Positions 50,292 to 58,857 are shown, counted from the stretch's first letter. The stretch is DNA of 64,000 bases from CAILZL01 sp963791615 (GCA_963791615.1 CAWBTE010000019.1:1-64000), one strand, 5' to 3'. Program-made: numbers and translations. The notes: generated by a model not told the origin, from the letters alone.

Positions 50292-50567
50292 TTATCGATC
50301 TTCGCGCGTATGCCAGATACGCAGGATGTAGAGGATGGACTCGCGTAACTCATAACGAATCTCGTAGCGTCCAACCAGTAACCGGCGTACTTCGCGCGGT
50401 TCAAATTCTTCCAGCCGCTCGCCGATGCGGGGTTGTTGCAGCAGCTTGGCGGGGGCAGCGGTAAGAGACTGTACCGTGCGGGCTGCCGCTGCGGGATTGA
50501 CGGGCGACAGGAATTCGTACAGCCGGACCACATCGGCCAGAGCAGAACGGGTCCACTGCAGTTTCAT
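50292..50567 (-). CDS. parE: ParE-type toxin
   Basis: A 91-residue RelE/ParE-fold toxin: MKLQWTRSALADVVRLYEFL, PRIGERLEEFEPREVRRLLV, GRYEIRYELRESILYILRIW and HTREDR. The closing WHxxxDR is typical of ParE, which poisons gyrase. It overlaps the parD-like gene by 4 bp. Confidence 0.92.
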   Translation of the reverse strand: MKLQWTRSALADVVRLYEFLSPVNPAAAARTVQSLTAAPAKLLQQPRIGERLEEFEPREVRRLLVGRYEIRYELRESILYILRIWHTREDR

Positions 50568-50827
50568 TTGCGGGGCACCGGCAGCGGCTTCTTGGTATTC
50601 AGGCTGGCCGCCCAGGCTTGCACTGACTGGTGATCAATGACCTGGCCTGCGTCCACCTCTGCCAAGGCGTCCAGCGTGAGGGCGCGACGTTCCTCTTCCT
50701 GATCTATCCAGGCCGACAGCGCCTGCTTGATGACCCAGCCCCGGGGGCGCTCCAGGCGCGCAGCGACCTGGTCGACGCGTTTAGCGAGCGCCAGCGGTAC
50801 ATGCGCGGTCAGGACCTTGGTGCTCAT
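50564..50827 (-). CDS. parD: ParD-like ribbon-helix-helix antitoxin
   Basis: An 87-residue protein with an N-terminal ribbon-helix-helix (STKVLTAHVPLALAKRVDQV, ERPRGWVIKQALSAWIDQEE). A flexible C-terminal half (VDAGQVIDHQSVQAWAASLN, TKKPLPVP) would wrap the toxin. Antitoxin precedes toxin with overlapping stop/start. Confidence 0.9.
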   Translation of the reverse strand: MSTKVLTAHVPLALAKRVDQVAARLERPRGWVIKQALSAWIDQEEERRALTLDALAEVDAGQVIDHQSVQAWAASLNTKKPLPVPRK

Positions 50828-50952
50828 GGCGTTCTCCAGAAATAATCAGTCTTAATCAGGAATAATCATAGTAAAACAGGCTGATTACCGCAAGCCGAGG
50901 ACGGCGCAGCTGGTTGAAGGGCGGGAGCAAACGGACTCCGAGCCGACAGCAA

Positions 50953-51036
50953 TTACCTTGAGAATAGGCGAATGAGCAGGTAGTACCCCATCAGGCACAG
51001 CACACTGCCGATGGAGATGCTCATCATTATCCAGGT
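50953..51036 (-). pseudogene. Partial duplicate of the membrane microprotein
   Basis: This segment repeats about 76 bp of 50135-50213 at roughly 85 percent identity and still encodes SISIGSVLCLMGYYLLIRLF and SR with a proper stop. The N-terminal half is lost. A GTG would give a 28-residue peptide at most. Together the copies are direct repeats flanking parDE and the adjacent sequence. Confidence 0.65.
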
Positions 51037-51055
51037 CACTAGCGCGGCCAGCACT

Positions 51056-51505
51056 CAACCCAAACTGGGTGACGTCGTGGGTATCAAACGGCTTGCGCGC
51101 GAGCCGGTGACGATCACCACTTCACAACGGAATGGGGCCGGGCAGGTGATTGCGCAGCGTGAACAGGAAGTGTTTCGTAATCGCTGGGTGGTGGAGAAAG
51201 TGCAGTTTTTTGCCGAACGCAGCCAGCTGGCGCGGCGCGTCCGGGATGATCAAGTGGAGGCACGGAGAGCGGTGAAAGCTCATCCGGAATTGATGTCGAC
51301 CTATCTGACACTGCGGGGCGCACAGGAGATTGCGCAACGGCGTATTGCCGATCCCAAGGACCGGGAGAAGTTCGTGGCGCTGGTCCGGGAGGCGATGGCG
51401 GGTTCCATAAAAAGAGGAGACCCGTTGCCGGTCGTCCGGCTACGAAAGAAAACAGAGGTCAAAGAACGGCCATTATTACGACCCAAGGAGGAGCGGCAAC
51501 GTTGA
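51056..51505 (+). pseudogene. Relaxase C-terminal fragment (probable)
   Basis: About 150 codons, open at the 5' side without a plausible start: KLGDVVGIKRLAREPVTITT, EVFRNRWVVEKVQFFAERSQ, HPELMSTYLTLRGAQEIAQR, RIADPKDREKFVALVREAMA and a basic tail. The TYLTLRGAQEIAxxRIADPxD block resembles the C-terminal accessory domain of conjugative relaxases of integrative elements. The catalytic N-terminus is missing. This fits a decayed mobilisable element between the tRNA and the toxin-antitoxin genes. Confidence 0.5.
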
Positions 51506-51563
51506 TGCGGATCCGCTGAATGGGGGCGGTGATACCCCAACGTCGTGTGTCGCCTGCAGGCAC

Positions 51564-51590
51564 CCACCCCGTCATGGTGGGGTGGTTTTG
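51564..51590 (+). terminator. Intrinsic terminator
   Basis: CCACCCC (51564-51570) pairs with GGGGTGG (51579-51585) around an 8-nt loop, followed by TTTTGT. It separates the relaxase fragment from the DUF1778/GNAT operon promoter. Confidence 0.75.
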
Positions 51591-51592
51591 TA

Positions 51593-51642
51593 TTGACAAC
51601 CGCTATACGTGCGTCTATTTTGTGTATCCATTGTATATACAC
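51593..51642 (+). promoter_or_regulatory. Promoter and operator of DUF1778/GNAT pair
   Basis: Consensus -35 TTGACA at 51593-51598, a 17-bp spacer, and -10 TATTTT at 51616-51621. Just downstream, GTGTAT (51622-51627) and ATACAC (51637-51642) form an inverted repeat. This is a good candidate operator for autorepression by the RHH antitoxin. A GAGGTG ribosome site lies at 51646-51651. Confidence 0.75.
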
Positions 51643-51655
51643 TCTGAGGTGTCCT

Positions 51656-51923
51656 ATGCGTGCTGCCGCCATCAATTTACGGGCTCTGCCCGAACAGCGA
51701 GATCTGATCGATCATGCAGCTACCTTGCTGGGCAAGAACCGCTCCGATTTCATGCTCGAAGCGGCCTGTGAGCGTGCTCAGGCTATTGTGCTGGATCAGG
51801 TGCATTTCATCGCTGGATGCCGACAAATTCCAGCAATTTATCGACCTGTTGGATGCACCTCCCAAACCTAATCCCGGTCTTGAGCGGTTGTTGGCCGTGA
51901 AGGCGCCGTGGGACAAGGCGTGA
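51656..51923 (+). pseudogene. DUF1778 (TacA-type) antitoxin, frameshifted
   Basis: The first frame encodes MRAAAINLRALPEQRDLIDH, AATLLGKNRSDFMLEAACER and AQAIVLDQVHF, a ribbon-helix-helix DUF1778 start. Near 51806 the family sequence moves to another frame: SLDADKFQQFIDLLDAPPKP, then GLERLLAVKAPWDKA, ending in TGA at 51921-51923. Both halves are perfectly family-like. A one-base indel (GCATTTCATCG) is therefore either very recent or a sequence error; programmed frameshifting cannot be excluded. Confidence 0.82.
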
Positions 51924-52414
51924 GCCTTGATCTGTCGGCTCCACAGCCGCTGACTTCGGCCCATGTTGTTGATGACTTCTCCTGCGGCGAACCCGTGCTG
52001 GAGGAGTGGCTCAAGCGTCGGGCCATGATCAATCAGGTCAGCGGAGCCAGCCGCACGTTCGTCGTCACTGACCAGGATGGCCGTGTGTACGGCTATTACG
52101 CGATGGCCGCCGGCGCGGTCTCCCACCTGATGGCTACGGGCGGGGTGCGCCGGAACATGCCGGAGCCAATCCCTGTGATGGTCTTGGCGCGGCTGGCGGT
52201 TGATCACCGTGCGCAGGGAATCAAACTCGGTGGCGCCTTGCTGCAGGATGCCGTCAATCGCGCGCTGACCGTTTCGCAGCACACGGGGGTGCGGGCACTC
52301 CTCGTTCAAGCCCTTCATGACCGAGCCAAGAGTTTCTATGAGCACTACGGGTTCCAAGCTTCACCCGTCGATCCGATGATATTGATGCTGCGTTTGCCAC
52401 ATGCCAACGCATGA
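51920..52414 (+). CDS. GNAT toxin (TacT/AtaT-type)
   Basis: A 164-residue GNAT acetyltransferase. Its GTG start (51920) overlaps the antitoxin stop (GTGA), the usual arrangement for DUF1778-GNAT pairs. SLDLSAPQPLTSAHVVDDFS, the acetyl-CoA loop RLAVDHRAQGIKLGGALLQD, and FYEHYGFQASP are typical of this toxin group. Family members acetylate aminoacyl-tRNA. If the antitoxin frameshift is real, this toxin would lack its full partner. Confidence 0.88.
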   Translation: MSLDLSAPQPLTSAHVVDDFSCGEPVLEEWLKRRAMINQVSGASRTFVVTDQDGRVYGYYAMAAGAVSHLMATGGVRRNMPEPIPVMVLARLAVDHRAQGIKLGGALLQDAVNRALTVSQHTGVRALLVQALHDRAKSFYEHYGFQASPVDPMILMLRLPHANA

Positions 52415-52439
52415 TTGATCAGCATTTTGCATGTTGGTC

Positions 52440-52625
52440 GTGAGTGCCATGGAAGAGCGGCCCACCACTGACCCTTCCATTGCTCACGGCTTTCGCAGCA
52501 TGGCCAGTACCTTGCTCAATGAACAAGGTTTCAACCGCGATTGGATCGAACGCCAGCTTGCACACGGTGAGCGTGATGCAATCCGCGCGGCATACAATTA
52601 CGTAGAATACCTACCGGAGCGACCC
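52440..52625 (+). pseudogene. Integrase C-terminal fragment
   Basis: The plus strand encodes SIAHGFRSMASTLLNEQGFN, RDWIERQLAHGERDAIRAAY and NYVEYLPER. This is the C-terminal catalytic end of a P4-type tyrosine integrase: HGFR supplies His and Arg, the second His lies in LAHGERD, and the nucleophile Tyr in AAYNYVEYLP. The 5' two-thirds is absent. It abuts, tail to tail, an oppositely oriented N-terminal fragment. Confidence 0.8.
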
Positions 52626-52921
52626 GTTCAAAGGTATCAGCCAAAGTGGTTTTTGAGGTTTTTCGTTGCAGGCTTGGATCAACGCCATCTGCAACCTGTG
52701 CTCGGGCCTCGTCGCGACGTTCCCGTGCTTTTTTGAGGGACACTTCTGGGTAAACGCCCAAGCTGAGCATTTTCTCCACGCCATCAATCCGATAGCGAAG
52801 GCGCCACCATTTCGAACCGTTGGGTTGCACCAATAATTAAGGAGAGCCCGTTTCCATCGGACAGTTTGAAGGGACGATCCATCCTTTTAAGAGTCCGGAC
52901 TTGTGTATCAGTCAACGGCAT
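52626..52921 (-). pseudogene. Integrase N-terminal fragment (inverted)
   Basis: The minus strand from the ATG at 52921 encodes MPLTDTQVRTLKRMDRPFKL and SDGNGLSL. After a one-base frame change near 52832 it continues LVQPNGSKWWRLRYRIDGVE, KMLSLGVYPEVSLKKARERR and DEARAQVADGVDPSLQRKTS. This is the DUF4102 arm-binding domain of P4-type integrases. It ends near 52626, where the opposite-strand C-terminal fragment begins. It starts 187 bp from the 3' end of tRNA-Leu, the normal int position. Confidence 0.82.
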
Positions 52922-53107
52922 GTGATCCCTCTACCATGATGCTTGTGGGGCGAAGTTACCCACAGGCATCTGAGTTACCCTCAAACCCACCCGCACCGAT
53001 GCTGGTTGTCAACGAAAATGGTTGGACGTTGCTGGACGGAATTTCAGCGGAAATAGTGAAAAACTCTAATGTTCTTGGACGTTCTTGGACGTCTTGGTCT
53101 GAAGGGC

Positions 53108-53194
53108 TGGTGCCGGTGGAGGGAATCGAACCCACACTCTGTTGCCAAAATCGGATTTTGAGTCCGACGCGTCTACCAGTTCCGCCACACCGGC
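53108..53194 (-). tRNA. tRNA-Leu (anticodon CAA)
   Basis: An 87-nt class II tRNA on the minus strand. The acceptor arm GCCGGTG pairs with CACCGGC, and the 3' ACCA is encoded. The anticodon loop is CTCAAAA with anticodon CAA between the stems GGA and TCC. A long variable arm (TTTTGGCAACAGAGT region) and the T-loop GGTTCGATTCC are present. It reads UUG. Integrase fragments beside its 3' end mark it as the probable attachment site of the adjoining island. Confidence 0.95.
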
Positions 53195-53391
53195 GGCCAC
53201 AGCCTTTTCAGGGGCGGCAAGTATAGGGACGTTCTGAAAACTCGCAAAGAATTTTTTCGGCCGGAAATAGTCGCGTTGGGTTCGATTTCCTGCACCGGAG
53301 TCGCGCCCAAAACCGGCTGAAGTCACGGCAAGTTGGCAAGCAAACAGATCCGTTTGAGTCGCTTCGCCATGCCTGATACCGTGCGCGCCCC

Positions 53392-54444
53392 ATGCGTCGC
53401 AGCGACTTTTCCTATCAACTGCCCACGGAGCTGATTGCTCAGTATCCCGAGCCGGAACGCTCGGCCAGCCGCCTTTTGCATATTGATGGCCGGGTTGGCA
53501 GTTTGACTGACCGTCAGTTCCGCGATCTGCCGACGCTGCTCAAACCGGATGATTTGCTGGTGTTCAATGACACGCGCGTCATTCCGGCCCGGGTATTGGG
53601 CGTCAAGCCCACGGGTGGGCGTGTGGAAATTTTGCTGGAACGCATCCTGAGCGGGCGGCGCATTCTGGCGCATGTCAATGCCAGCAAGGCCCTGCGTGCC
53701 GACTCGCCAATACAATTAGCGGGCGGCGTGACGGCGCAATTTGTGGGCCGACACGATGACCTGTTCGAGCTGGAGCTGAGTGTCGATCCGCTGGCCTTCT
53801 TCCTGGAGCACGGCGCCTTGCCGCTGCCGCCGTACATCGAGCGCAGTGCGGATGCGTCGGATAGCGAACGCTATCAGACGGTGTTCTCGCGTGAACTGGG
53901 CGCAGTGGCTGCGCCGACAGCCGGGTTGCATTTTGATCAAGCCATGCTCAGGTGCGTGGCTGATCTTGGCGTGCATTCGGAGTTCGTCACGCTGCATGTA
54001 GGTGCGGGCACCTTTCAACCCTTGCGAGTCGATGATCTGGATAAGCATCGCATGCATGAAGAAGTGGTGCAGGTCTCAGCCGATGTGTGTGCTGCAATCA
54101 GTGCAACCCGTGCGCGGGGTGGCCGGGTCATTGCTGTTGGCACAACCGTGGTGCGCAGTCTGGAAACCGCAGCGGCCACGGGCGTGTTGCAGCCGTGCCG
54201 CACTGAAACACGTTTGTTCATCCGGCCCGGCTATCGATTCAAAGTGGTGGATGCGTTGCTGACCAATTTTCACTTGCCGGAATCGACACTGCTGATGCTG
54301 GTGTGCGCCTTTGGCGGCTATGACACGATGATGGCGGCATATCGTCACGCAGTTGCGCAGCGGTATCGCTTTTTCAGCTATGGTGATGCGATGTTTATTG
54401 AACCTGCCATTGAGTCTGCTATTGACCGTGCCCATGAAATTTGA
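53392..54444 (+). CDS. queA: tRNA ribosyltransferase-isomerase QueA
   Basis: A 350-residue QueA: MRRSDFSYQLPTELIAQYPE, FNDTRVIPARVLG, GAVAAPTAGLHFD and TLHVGAGTFQPL. It transfers the ribosyl part of SAM to preQ1-modified tRNA, giving epoxyqueuosine. It overlaps tgt by 11 bp. The precursor transporter YhhQ lies elsewhere in the window (17967-18680). Confidence 0.96.
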   Translation: MRRSDFSYQLPTELIAQYPEPERSASRLLHIDGRVGSLTDRQFRDLPTLLKPDDLLVFNDTRVIPARVLGVKPTGGRVEILLERILSGRRILAHVNASKALRADSPIQLAGGVTAQFVGRHDDLFELELSVDPLAFFLEHGALPLPPYIERSADASDSERYQTVFSRELGAVAAPTAGLHFDQAMLRCVADLGVHSEFVTLHVGAGTFQPLRVDDLDKHRMHEEVVQVSADVCAAISATRARGGRVIAVGTTVVRSLETAAATGVLQPCRTETRLFIRPGYRFKVVDALLTNFHLPESTLLMLVCAFGGYDTMMAAYRHAVAQRYRFFSYGDAMFIEPAIESAIDRAHEI

Positions 54445-55588
54445 ATTTGTACTCGCCACTGATGGCCGCGCTCGCCGTGGCCGCCTGAACTTTCCGCGCG
54501 GCGCGGTGGAAACACCGGCATTCATGCCGGTGGGAACCTATGGCACGGTGAAGGGCGTGAGTCCGGAGGAAGTGGAATCCATCGGCGCGCATATCGTGCT
54601 GGGTAATACCTTTCATCTGATGTTGCGGCCGGGTACGGAAGTCATCAAGGCGCATGGCGGGCTGCATGGCTTCATGCACTGGAACAAACCGATTCTCACT
54701 GACTCCGGTGGTTTTCAGGTGTTCAGTCTGAAAGAGCTGCGCAAGATCAGCGAGCAGGGTGTGAAGTTCCGTTCGCCGGTCAATGGTGATCTGGTGGAGC
54801 TGACACCTGAGCGTTCCATGCAGGTGCAATACGATCTGGATTCCGACATCGTGATGATCTTCGATGAATGCACGCCGTACCCGGCGACTGAAGATGAAGC
54901 GCGTAAATCCATGGAGCTGTCACTACGCTGGGCAGTGCGTTCGCGCGCCGAGTTTGATCGCCTGAATCAGGGGCCCAATGGGGAAAAAAGCAATACACAT
55001 GCGTTGTTCGGCATCGTGCAGGGTGGCATGTACATGCCGTTGCGTCAGGCGTCCCTCGCAGGTCTGAGTGATATCGGCTTTGATGGTTATGCCATCGGTG
55101 GACTGGCGGTGGGTGAGCCCAAGGCCGAGCGCGAGCGCGTGCTGGAAGAAATCGAACCCATGATGCCGAAAGACAAGCCGCGTTACCTGATGGGCGTGGG
55201 TACGCCGGAGGATATTGTTGCAGCGGTGTGTCGCGGCGTGGACATGTTTGATTGTGTGATGCCGACGCGCAATGCGCGCAATGGTCATCTGTTCACCACC
55301 TTTGGGGTACTGCGCATTCGCAACGCGCAATATGAAAAGGATACGCGCCCCATTGATGAAACCTGCGGCTGCTACACTTGCCGCAATTATTCCCGTGCCT
55401 ACCTCAAGCATCTGGACCGCTGCACCGAAATGCTGGGCGCACGTCTGGCGTCAATCCATAATCTGTATTACTACCAGCAACTCATGAACGAACTGCGACA
55501 GGCCATTGCGGAGCATCGACTGGATGCCTATGTGGCCGGGTTCCATGCGCAACGTGCCCCTAACGAGGATGTCGAACATGCTGGCTGA
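54434..55588 (+). CDS. tgt: Queuine tRNA-ribosyltransferase Tgt
   Basis: A 384-residue tRNA-guanine transglycosylase. The catalytic Asp regions are LTDSGGFQVFSLKELRKIS and GVDMFDCVMPTRNARNG. The zinc site is CGCYTCRNYSRAYLKHL plus the downstream His. It swaps G34 for preQ1. The start at the ATG at 54434 (MKFEFVLATDGRARRGRLNF) lies inside the queA 3' end; the tgt 3' end in turn overlaps the next gene. Confidence 0.96.
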   Translation: MKFEFVLATDGRARRGRLNFPRGAVETPAFMPVGTYGTVKGVSPEEVESIGAHIVLGNTFHLMLRPGTEVIKAHGGLHGFMHWNKPILTDSGGFQVFSLKELRKISEQGVKFRSPVNGDLVELTPERSMQVQYDLDSDIVMIFDECTPYPATEDEARKSMELSLRWAVRSRAEFDRLNQGPNGEKSNTHALFGIVQGGMYMPLRQASLAGLSDIGFDGYAIGGLAVGEPKAERERVLEEIEPMMPKDKPRYLMGVGTPEDIVAAVCRGVDMFDCVMPTRNARNGHLFTTFGVLRIRNAQYEKDTRPIDETCGCYTCRNYSRAYLKHLDRCTEMLGARLASIHNLYYYQQLMNELRQAIAEHRLDAYVAGFHAQRAPNEDVEHAG

Positions 55589-56651
55589 ATTGCCCAATAG
55601 TCAGTGGTTTCGTCGCGTCATTGTCGCGGCGCTCATGGTGGGCATCCTGTTGCTTACCTACACCGTGCTCAGGCCGTTTCTGGTGCCCGCAATCTGGGCG
55701 GCGATTCTGGCCTATGTGTCATGGCCATTGCATATCCGCGTCAGCCGCGTGATTCGCCGACGGCAGACGCTGGCGGCGCTGGCCACAACCCTGCTGGTGT
55801 CTTTGGTGATCGTGGTGCCCCTCATCTGGCTGATCTTCACCATGCAGACAGAAGCAGTACGCGCCTATCGCGCCATACAGGACTTGCTGGCCAGCAAGCC
55901 GATGTTGCCCGCAATGCTACGCGACTTGCCACTGGTCGGTATGTGGATCACGGAACGCTGGGCGGAGCTGATTGCGGATCCCACCGTGCTGAAAACCGGT
56001 TTCCAGCAATGGATGGCGCGCTCGGCTGATGAGGTCTCGGGTGTAGTGGGTGGCGTTGGCCGCAACGCTGCCAAGCTGTTCATTGCGCTGTTTGCGATGT
56101 TCTTTTTCCTGCGCGATGGCGCCCGGTTTTTCTCGCAGGTGCGCTCGGTGCTGGAAGGCATGCTGGGCCCGCAGGTGCGTGATTACCTGAAAGCCATTGG
56201 CGATACCACGCAGGCGGTGGTGTATGCGCTGGTGCTGGCCGCGTTGGCGCAGGGTCTGGTTGCCGGTATCGGTTACGCCATTGCCGGACTGGGCGCGCCG
56301 CTATTCCTGGGTGCATTGACGGCGTTGGTGGCGTTGATTCCATTTGCCACGCCGTTGATGTGGATCAGTCTCAGTATCTGGCTGATTCTGACCGGGCAGG
56401 TGGGGGCGGGCATATTCCTGATTGTCTGGGGCGCTGCGCTGGTCAGTTCGGTGGATAACGTGGTGCGGCCGCTGGTGATTTCCAGTGCGACCAGCATGCC
56501 TTTCATCCTGGTGGTGTTCGGCGTGCTGGGCGGCGTGATCGCCTTCGGTCTGGTCGGCCTGTTCATTGGTCCGGTAGTGCTGGCCGTATCACTGGCAATC
56601 TGGCGCGAGTGGCTGGAGCATCGTCCGGTGCGGTCGGTGACGCCGCCTTGA
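55578..56651 (+). CDS. AI-2E family permease
   Basis: A 357-residue membrane protein of the PerM/TqsA (AI-2E transporter) superfamily, with about eight spans. The N-terminus is FRRVIVAALMVGILLLTYTV. A soluble-like central region leads to FFFLRDGARFFSQVRSVLEG, and the conserved late block is SVDNVVRPLVISSATSMPFI. The start (ATG at 55578) overlaps the tgt end by 11 bp. Members export AI-2 or act as Na+/H+ exchangers, so the substrate is open. Confidence 0.88.
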   Translation: MLAELPNSQWFRRVIVAALMVGILLLTYTVLRPFLVPAIWAAILAYVSWPLHIRVSRVIRRRQTLAALATTLLVSLVIVVPLIWLIFTMQTEAVRAYRAIQDLLASKPMLPAMLRDLPLVGMWITERWAELIADPTVLKTGFQQWMARSADEVSGVVGGVGRNAAKLFIALFAMFFFLRDGARFFSQVRSVLEGMLGPQVRDYLKAIGDTTQAVVYALVLAALAQGLVAGIGYAIAGLGAPLFLGALTALVALIPFATPLMWISLSIWLILTGQVGAGIFLIVWGAALVSSVDNVVRPLVISSATSMPFILVVFGVLGGVIAFGLVGLFIGPVVLAVSLAIWREWLEHRPVRSVTPP

Positions 56652-56661
56652 TGTGCCTGGT

Positions 56662-58341
56662 TCACGGCGCCAGTTTCTGCAAGGCATAGGCGCCCATTTG
56701 TCGGGCCAGCTCGTATTCGCCCATTACCACATGACTGACGCCTGCCGCAGCGAGCTCGTCTATTTCACTGCGGCTGTGCGCGCGGGCTACGATCTCCAGC
56801 TGTGGATTGACGGAGCGCACATACTCAAGCGCATGACGTAGCTGAAAACTGTCCGGAATGGCGAACAGCAGCAGGCGCGCGCGCTTCAGGCCTACGGCTT
56901 CGCACACTACCGGGTCGGCAGCGTCGCCCGATACCGCCGGCACATTCTGGCTGATCAGTTGCTCCACCAGTTTCTCATTGGTCTCGATTACAGCGTAATG
57001 AATGCCGCGCTGTTGCAATAGTTCAGCAATGACGCTGCCTACCCGACCATGGCCCACCAGTACGACATGACCCTGCCAGTCGCCGGGCACCACCAGCGGA
57101 ATTTCATCCAGTTGTGCACCCGAGCGATCCAGCCAGCGCACGAACTTCGGATGCGCCGAAAACCAGCGCTCCAGGGCCGGTAGCAGACGAAACGCAATCG
57201 GGTTGACCGCAATCGACAGAATGGCGCCGGCCAGCACCAGCGTCTGGGCTTCACGCGACACCAGCTCCAGCGACACGCCCAGCACGATCAGAATGAATGA
57301 GAACTCACCGATCTGCGCCAGGCTGGCAGAGATGGTCAGCGCCGTGCGCAGCGAGCGGCGATTGAATAGCACCACTGCAAAGGCCGCCAGTGATTTGCCG
57401 AACACAATCACCAGCACCACCGCCAGCACCTTGAGCGGTTCCAGCCACAGGATGGACGGATCAAACAGCATGCCCACCGAAACAAAGAACAGCACGGCGA
57501 AGGCGTCCTGGAACGGCAGGATGTCAGCGCCCGCCTTATGACTGAGCGCCGATTCGTTGAGCACGACGCCGGCAAAGAAGGCGCCCAGCGCCAGTGACAC
57601 GCCGAACAGCAGCGCCGAGCCATAGGCAATCCCCAGGGCAATGGCCAGCACCGCCAGGGTAAACAGATCGCGTGCGGCAGTTTGCTCCACCCGTTCCAGC
57701 AACCAGGGAATCACCCGGCGTCCCACGATCAGCATCAGGGCGACAAACAACGCTGCTTTGCCGAGGGTGAGCAGGACCAGCCAGAAGATGCTGCCTAACG
57801 CGACACCAGTCTCGCCGCCACGCAGCTGAGCCAGAATCGGCAGCAGTACCAGCACCACCACCATGGCGATGTCTTCCATCACCAGCCAGGCAATGGCGAT
57901 GCGGCCGCGTTCGGTATGCAGCAGCTTGTGGTCCTGCAGCGAACGCAGCATGACCACGGTACTGGCTACCGACAGCGCCAGACCGAATACCAGCCCGGCC
58001 GCCAGGTCCCAGTCCCATGCCCACGCCAGGCCCATGCCAATCAGGGTGGCGATCACGATCTGCGCCAGTGCCCCCGGAATGGCAATGTTCTTGACCCGCA
58101 TCAGGTCGGTGAGCGAGAAATGCAGACCCACGCCGAACATCAGCAGGATGACGCCGATTTCTGCCAGTTCACTGGACAGGGTCAGGTCAGAGACGATACC
58201 CGGCGTAAACGGGCCGACCATGATGCCGGCAAACAGATAGCCGACGATCGGCGAGATTTTCAGGCGCTGCGCCACCAGGCCAGCGACGAATGCCCAGGCA
58301 AAGCTGGCAACCAGGGTAGTGATCAGCGGGGTGTCATGCAT
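56662..58341 (-). CDS. ybaL: Kef-type cation:proton antiporter YbaL
   Basis: A 559-residue CPA2 antiporter. It has 12-13 membrane spans from residue 5 to about 390 (FVAGLVAQRLKISPIVGYLF, LMFGVGLHFSLTDLMRVKNI, LGAFFAGVVLNESALSHKA). A cytoplasmic TrkA-N/Rossmann domain follows (GHVVLVGHGRVGSVIAELLQ), ending HVVMGEYELARQMGAYALQ. Length and order match E. coli YbaL. The ATG at 58341 (MHDTPLITTLVASFAWAF) fits; the longer upstream frame does not. Confidence 0.9.
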   Translation of the reverse strand: MHDTPLITTLVASFAWAFVAGLVAQRLKISPIVGYLFAGIMVGPFTPGIVSDLTLSSELAEIGVILLMFGVGLHFSLTDLMRVKNIAIPGALAQIVIATLIGMGLAWAWDWDLAAGLVFGLALSVASTVVMLRSLQDHKLLHTERGRIAIAWLVMEDIAMVVVLVLLPILAQLRGGETGVALGSIFWLVLLTLGKAALFVALMLIVGRRVIPWLLERVEQTAARDLFTLAVLAIALGIAYGSALLFGVSLALGAFFAGVVLNESALSHKAGADILPFQDAFAVLFFVSVGMLFDPSILWLEPLKVLAVVLVIVFGKSLAAFAVVLFNRRSLRTALTISASLAQIGEFSFILIVLGVSLELVSREAQTLVLAGAILSIAVNPIAFRLLPALERWFSAHPKFVRWLDRSGAQLDEIPLVVPGDWQGHVVLVGHGRVGSVIAELLQQRGIHYAVIETNEKLVEQLISQNVPAVSGDAADPVVCEAVGLKRARLLLFAIPDSFQLRHALEYVRSVNPQLEIVARAHSRSEIDELAAAGVSHVVMGEYELARQMGAYALQKLAP

Positions 58342-58524
58342 CGGCGGGCGTCCAGTGCGTGCAAGGGAGGTGAGGGTGAGAGTAGCGGCATCCGGCCCGG
58401 TTCCGGACGATATTTCCTGCGCCCGGTCATTAACTTTGCAGGCAGGCAGTGAAGGTGCGGCTGTGTATAATCCGCCCTCGTTTTTTCCGGCCCTGCGGGG
58501 CTGACCCAACATAGGTACCTACAG

Positions 58525-58857
58525 ATGGACTGGTTCATTTCCACCGCCGCTGCCCAGACAGCGGGCACCGCTGCTCAGGCAAACCCGCTCACCTCAATGC
58601 TGCCCCTGCTGCTGATCTTCGTGGTGTTCTACTTCATGCTGATCCGCCCGCAGAGCAAGCGCGCCAAGGAACACAAGGCCATGATCGCCACGCTGGAAAC
58701 CGGCGCCGAAATCGCCACGGCCGGCGGCATCATCGGCAAGGTGACTGAAGTAGGTGACAACTTCGTTACCCTGGAAATCGCCTCCAACGTGCTGGTAAAA
58801 GTACAGCGCAACACCATATCGCAGGTACTGCCCAAGGGCACCATCAAGGGCAGCTGA
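58525..58857 (+). CDS. yajC: Sec translocon accessory protein YajC
   Basis: A 110-residue protein. After an Ala/Gln-rich N-terminus there is one membrane span (SMLPLLLIFVVFYFMLIRPQ). The conserved cytoplasmic SKRAKEHKAMIATLETGAEI, TAGGIIGKV and LVKVQRNTISQVLPKGT follow. YajC associates with SecDF. A TATAAT-like -10 lies at 58466-58471 in the 183-bp divergent gap with ybaL. A REP-like palindrome separates it from secD. Confidence 0.95.
   Translation: MDWFISTAAAQTAGTAAQANPLTSMLPLLLIFVVFYFMLIRPQSKRAKEHKAMIATLETGAEIATAGGIIGKVTEVGDNFVTLEIASNVLVKVQRNTISQVLPKGTIKGS

Noticed and set aside
53073..53100. Short direct repeats TTCTTGGACG beside tRNA-Leu, considered as an attachment-site repeat
   Set aside because: They do not match the tRNA 3' end and are too short; no second copy of the tRNA end was found in the window.
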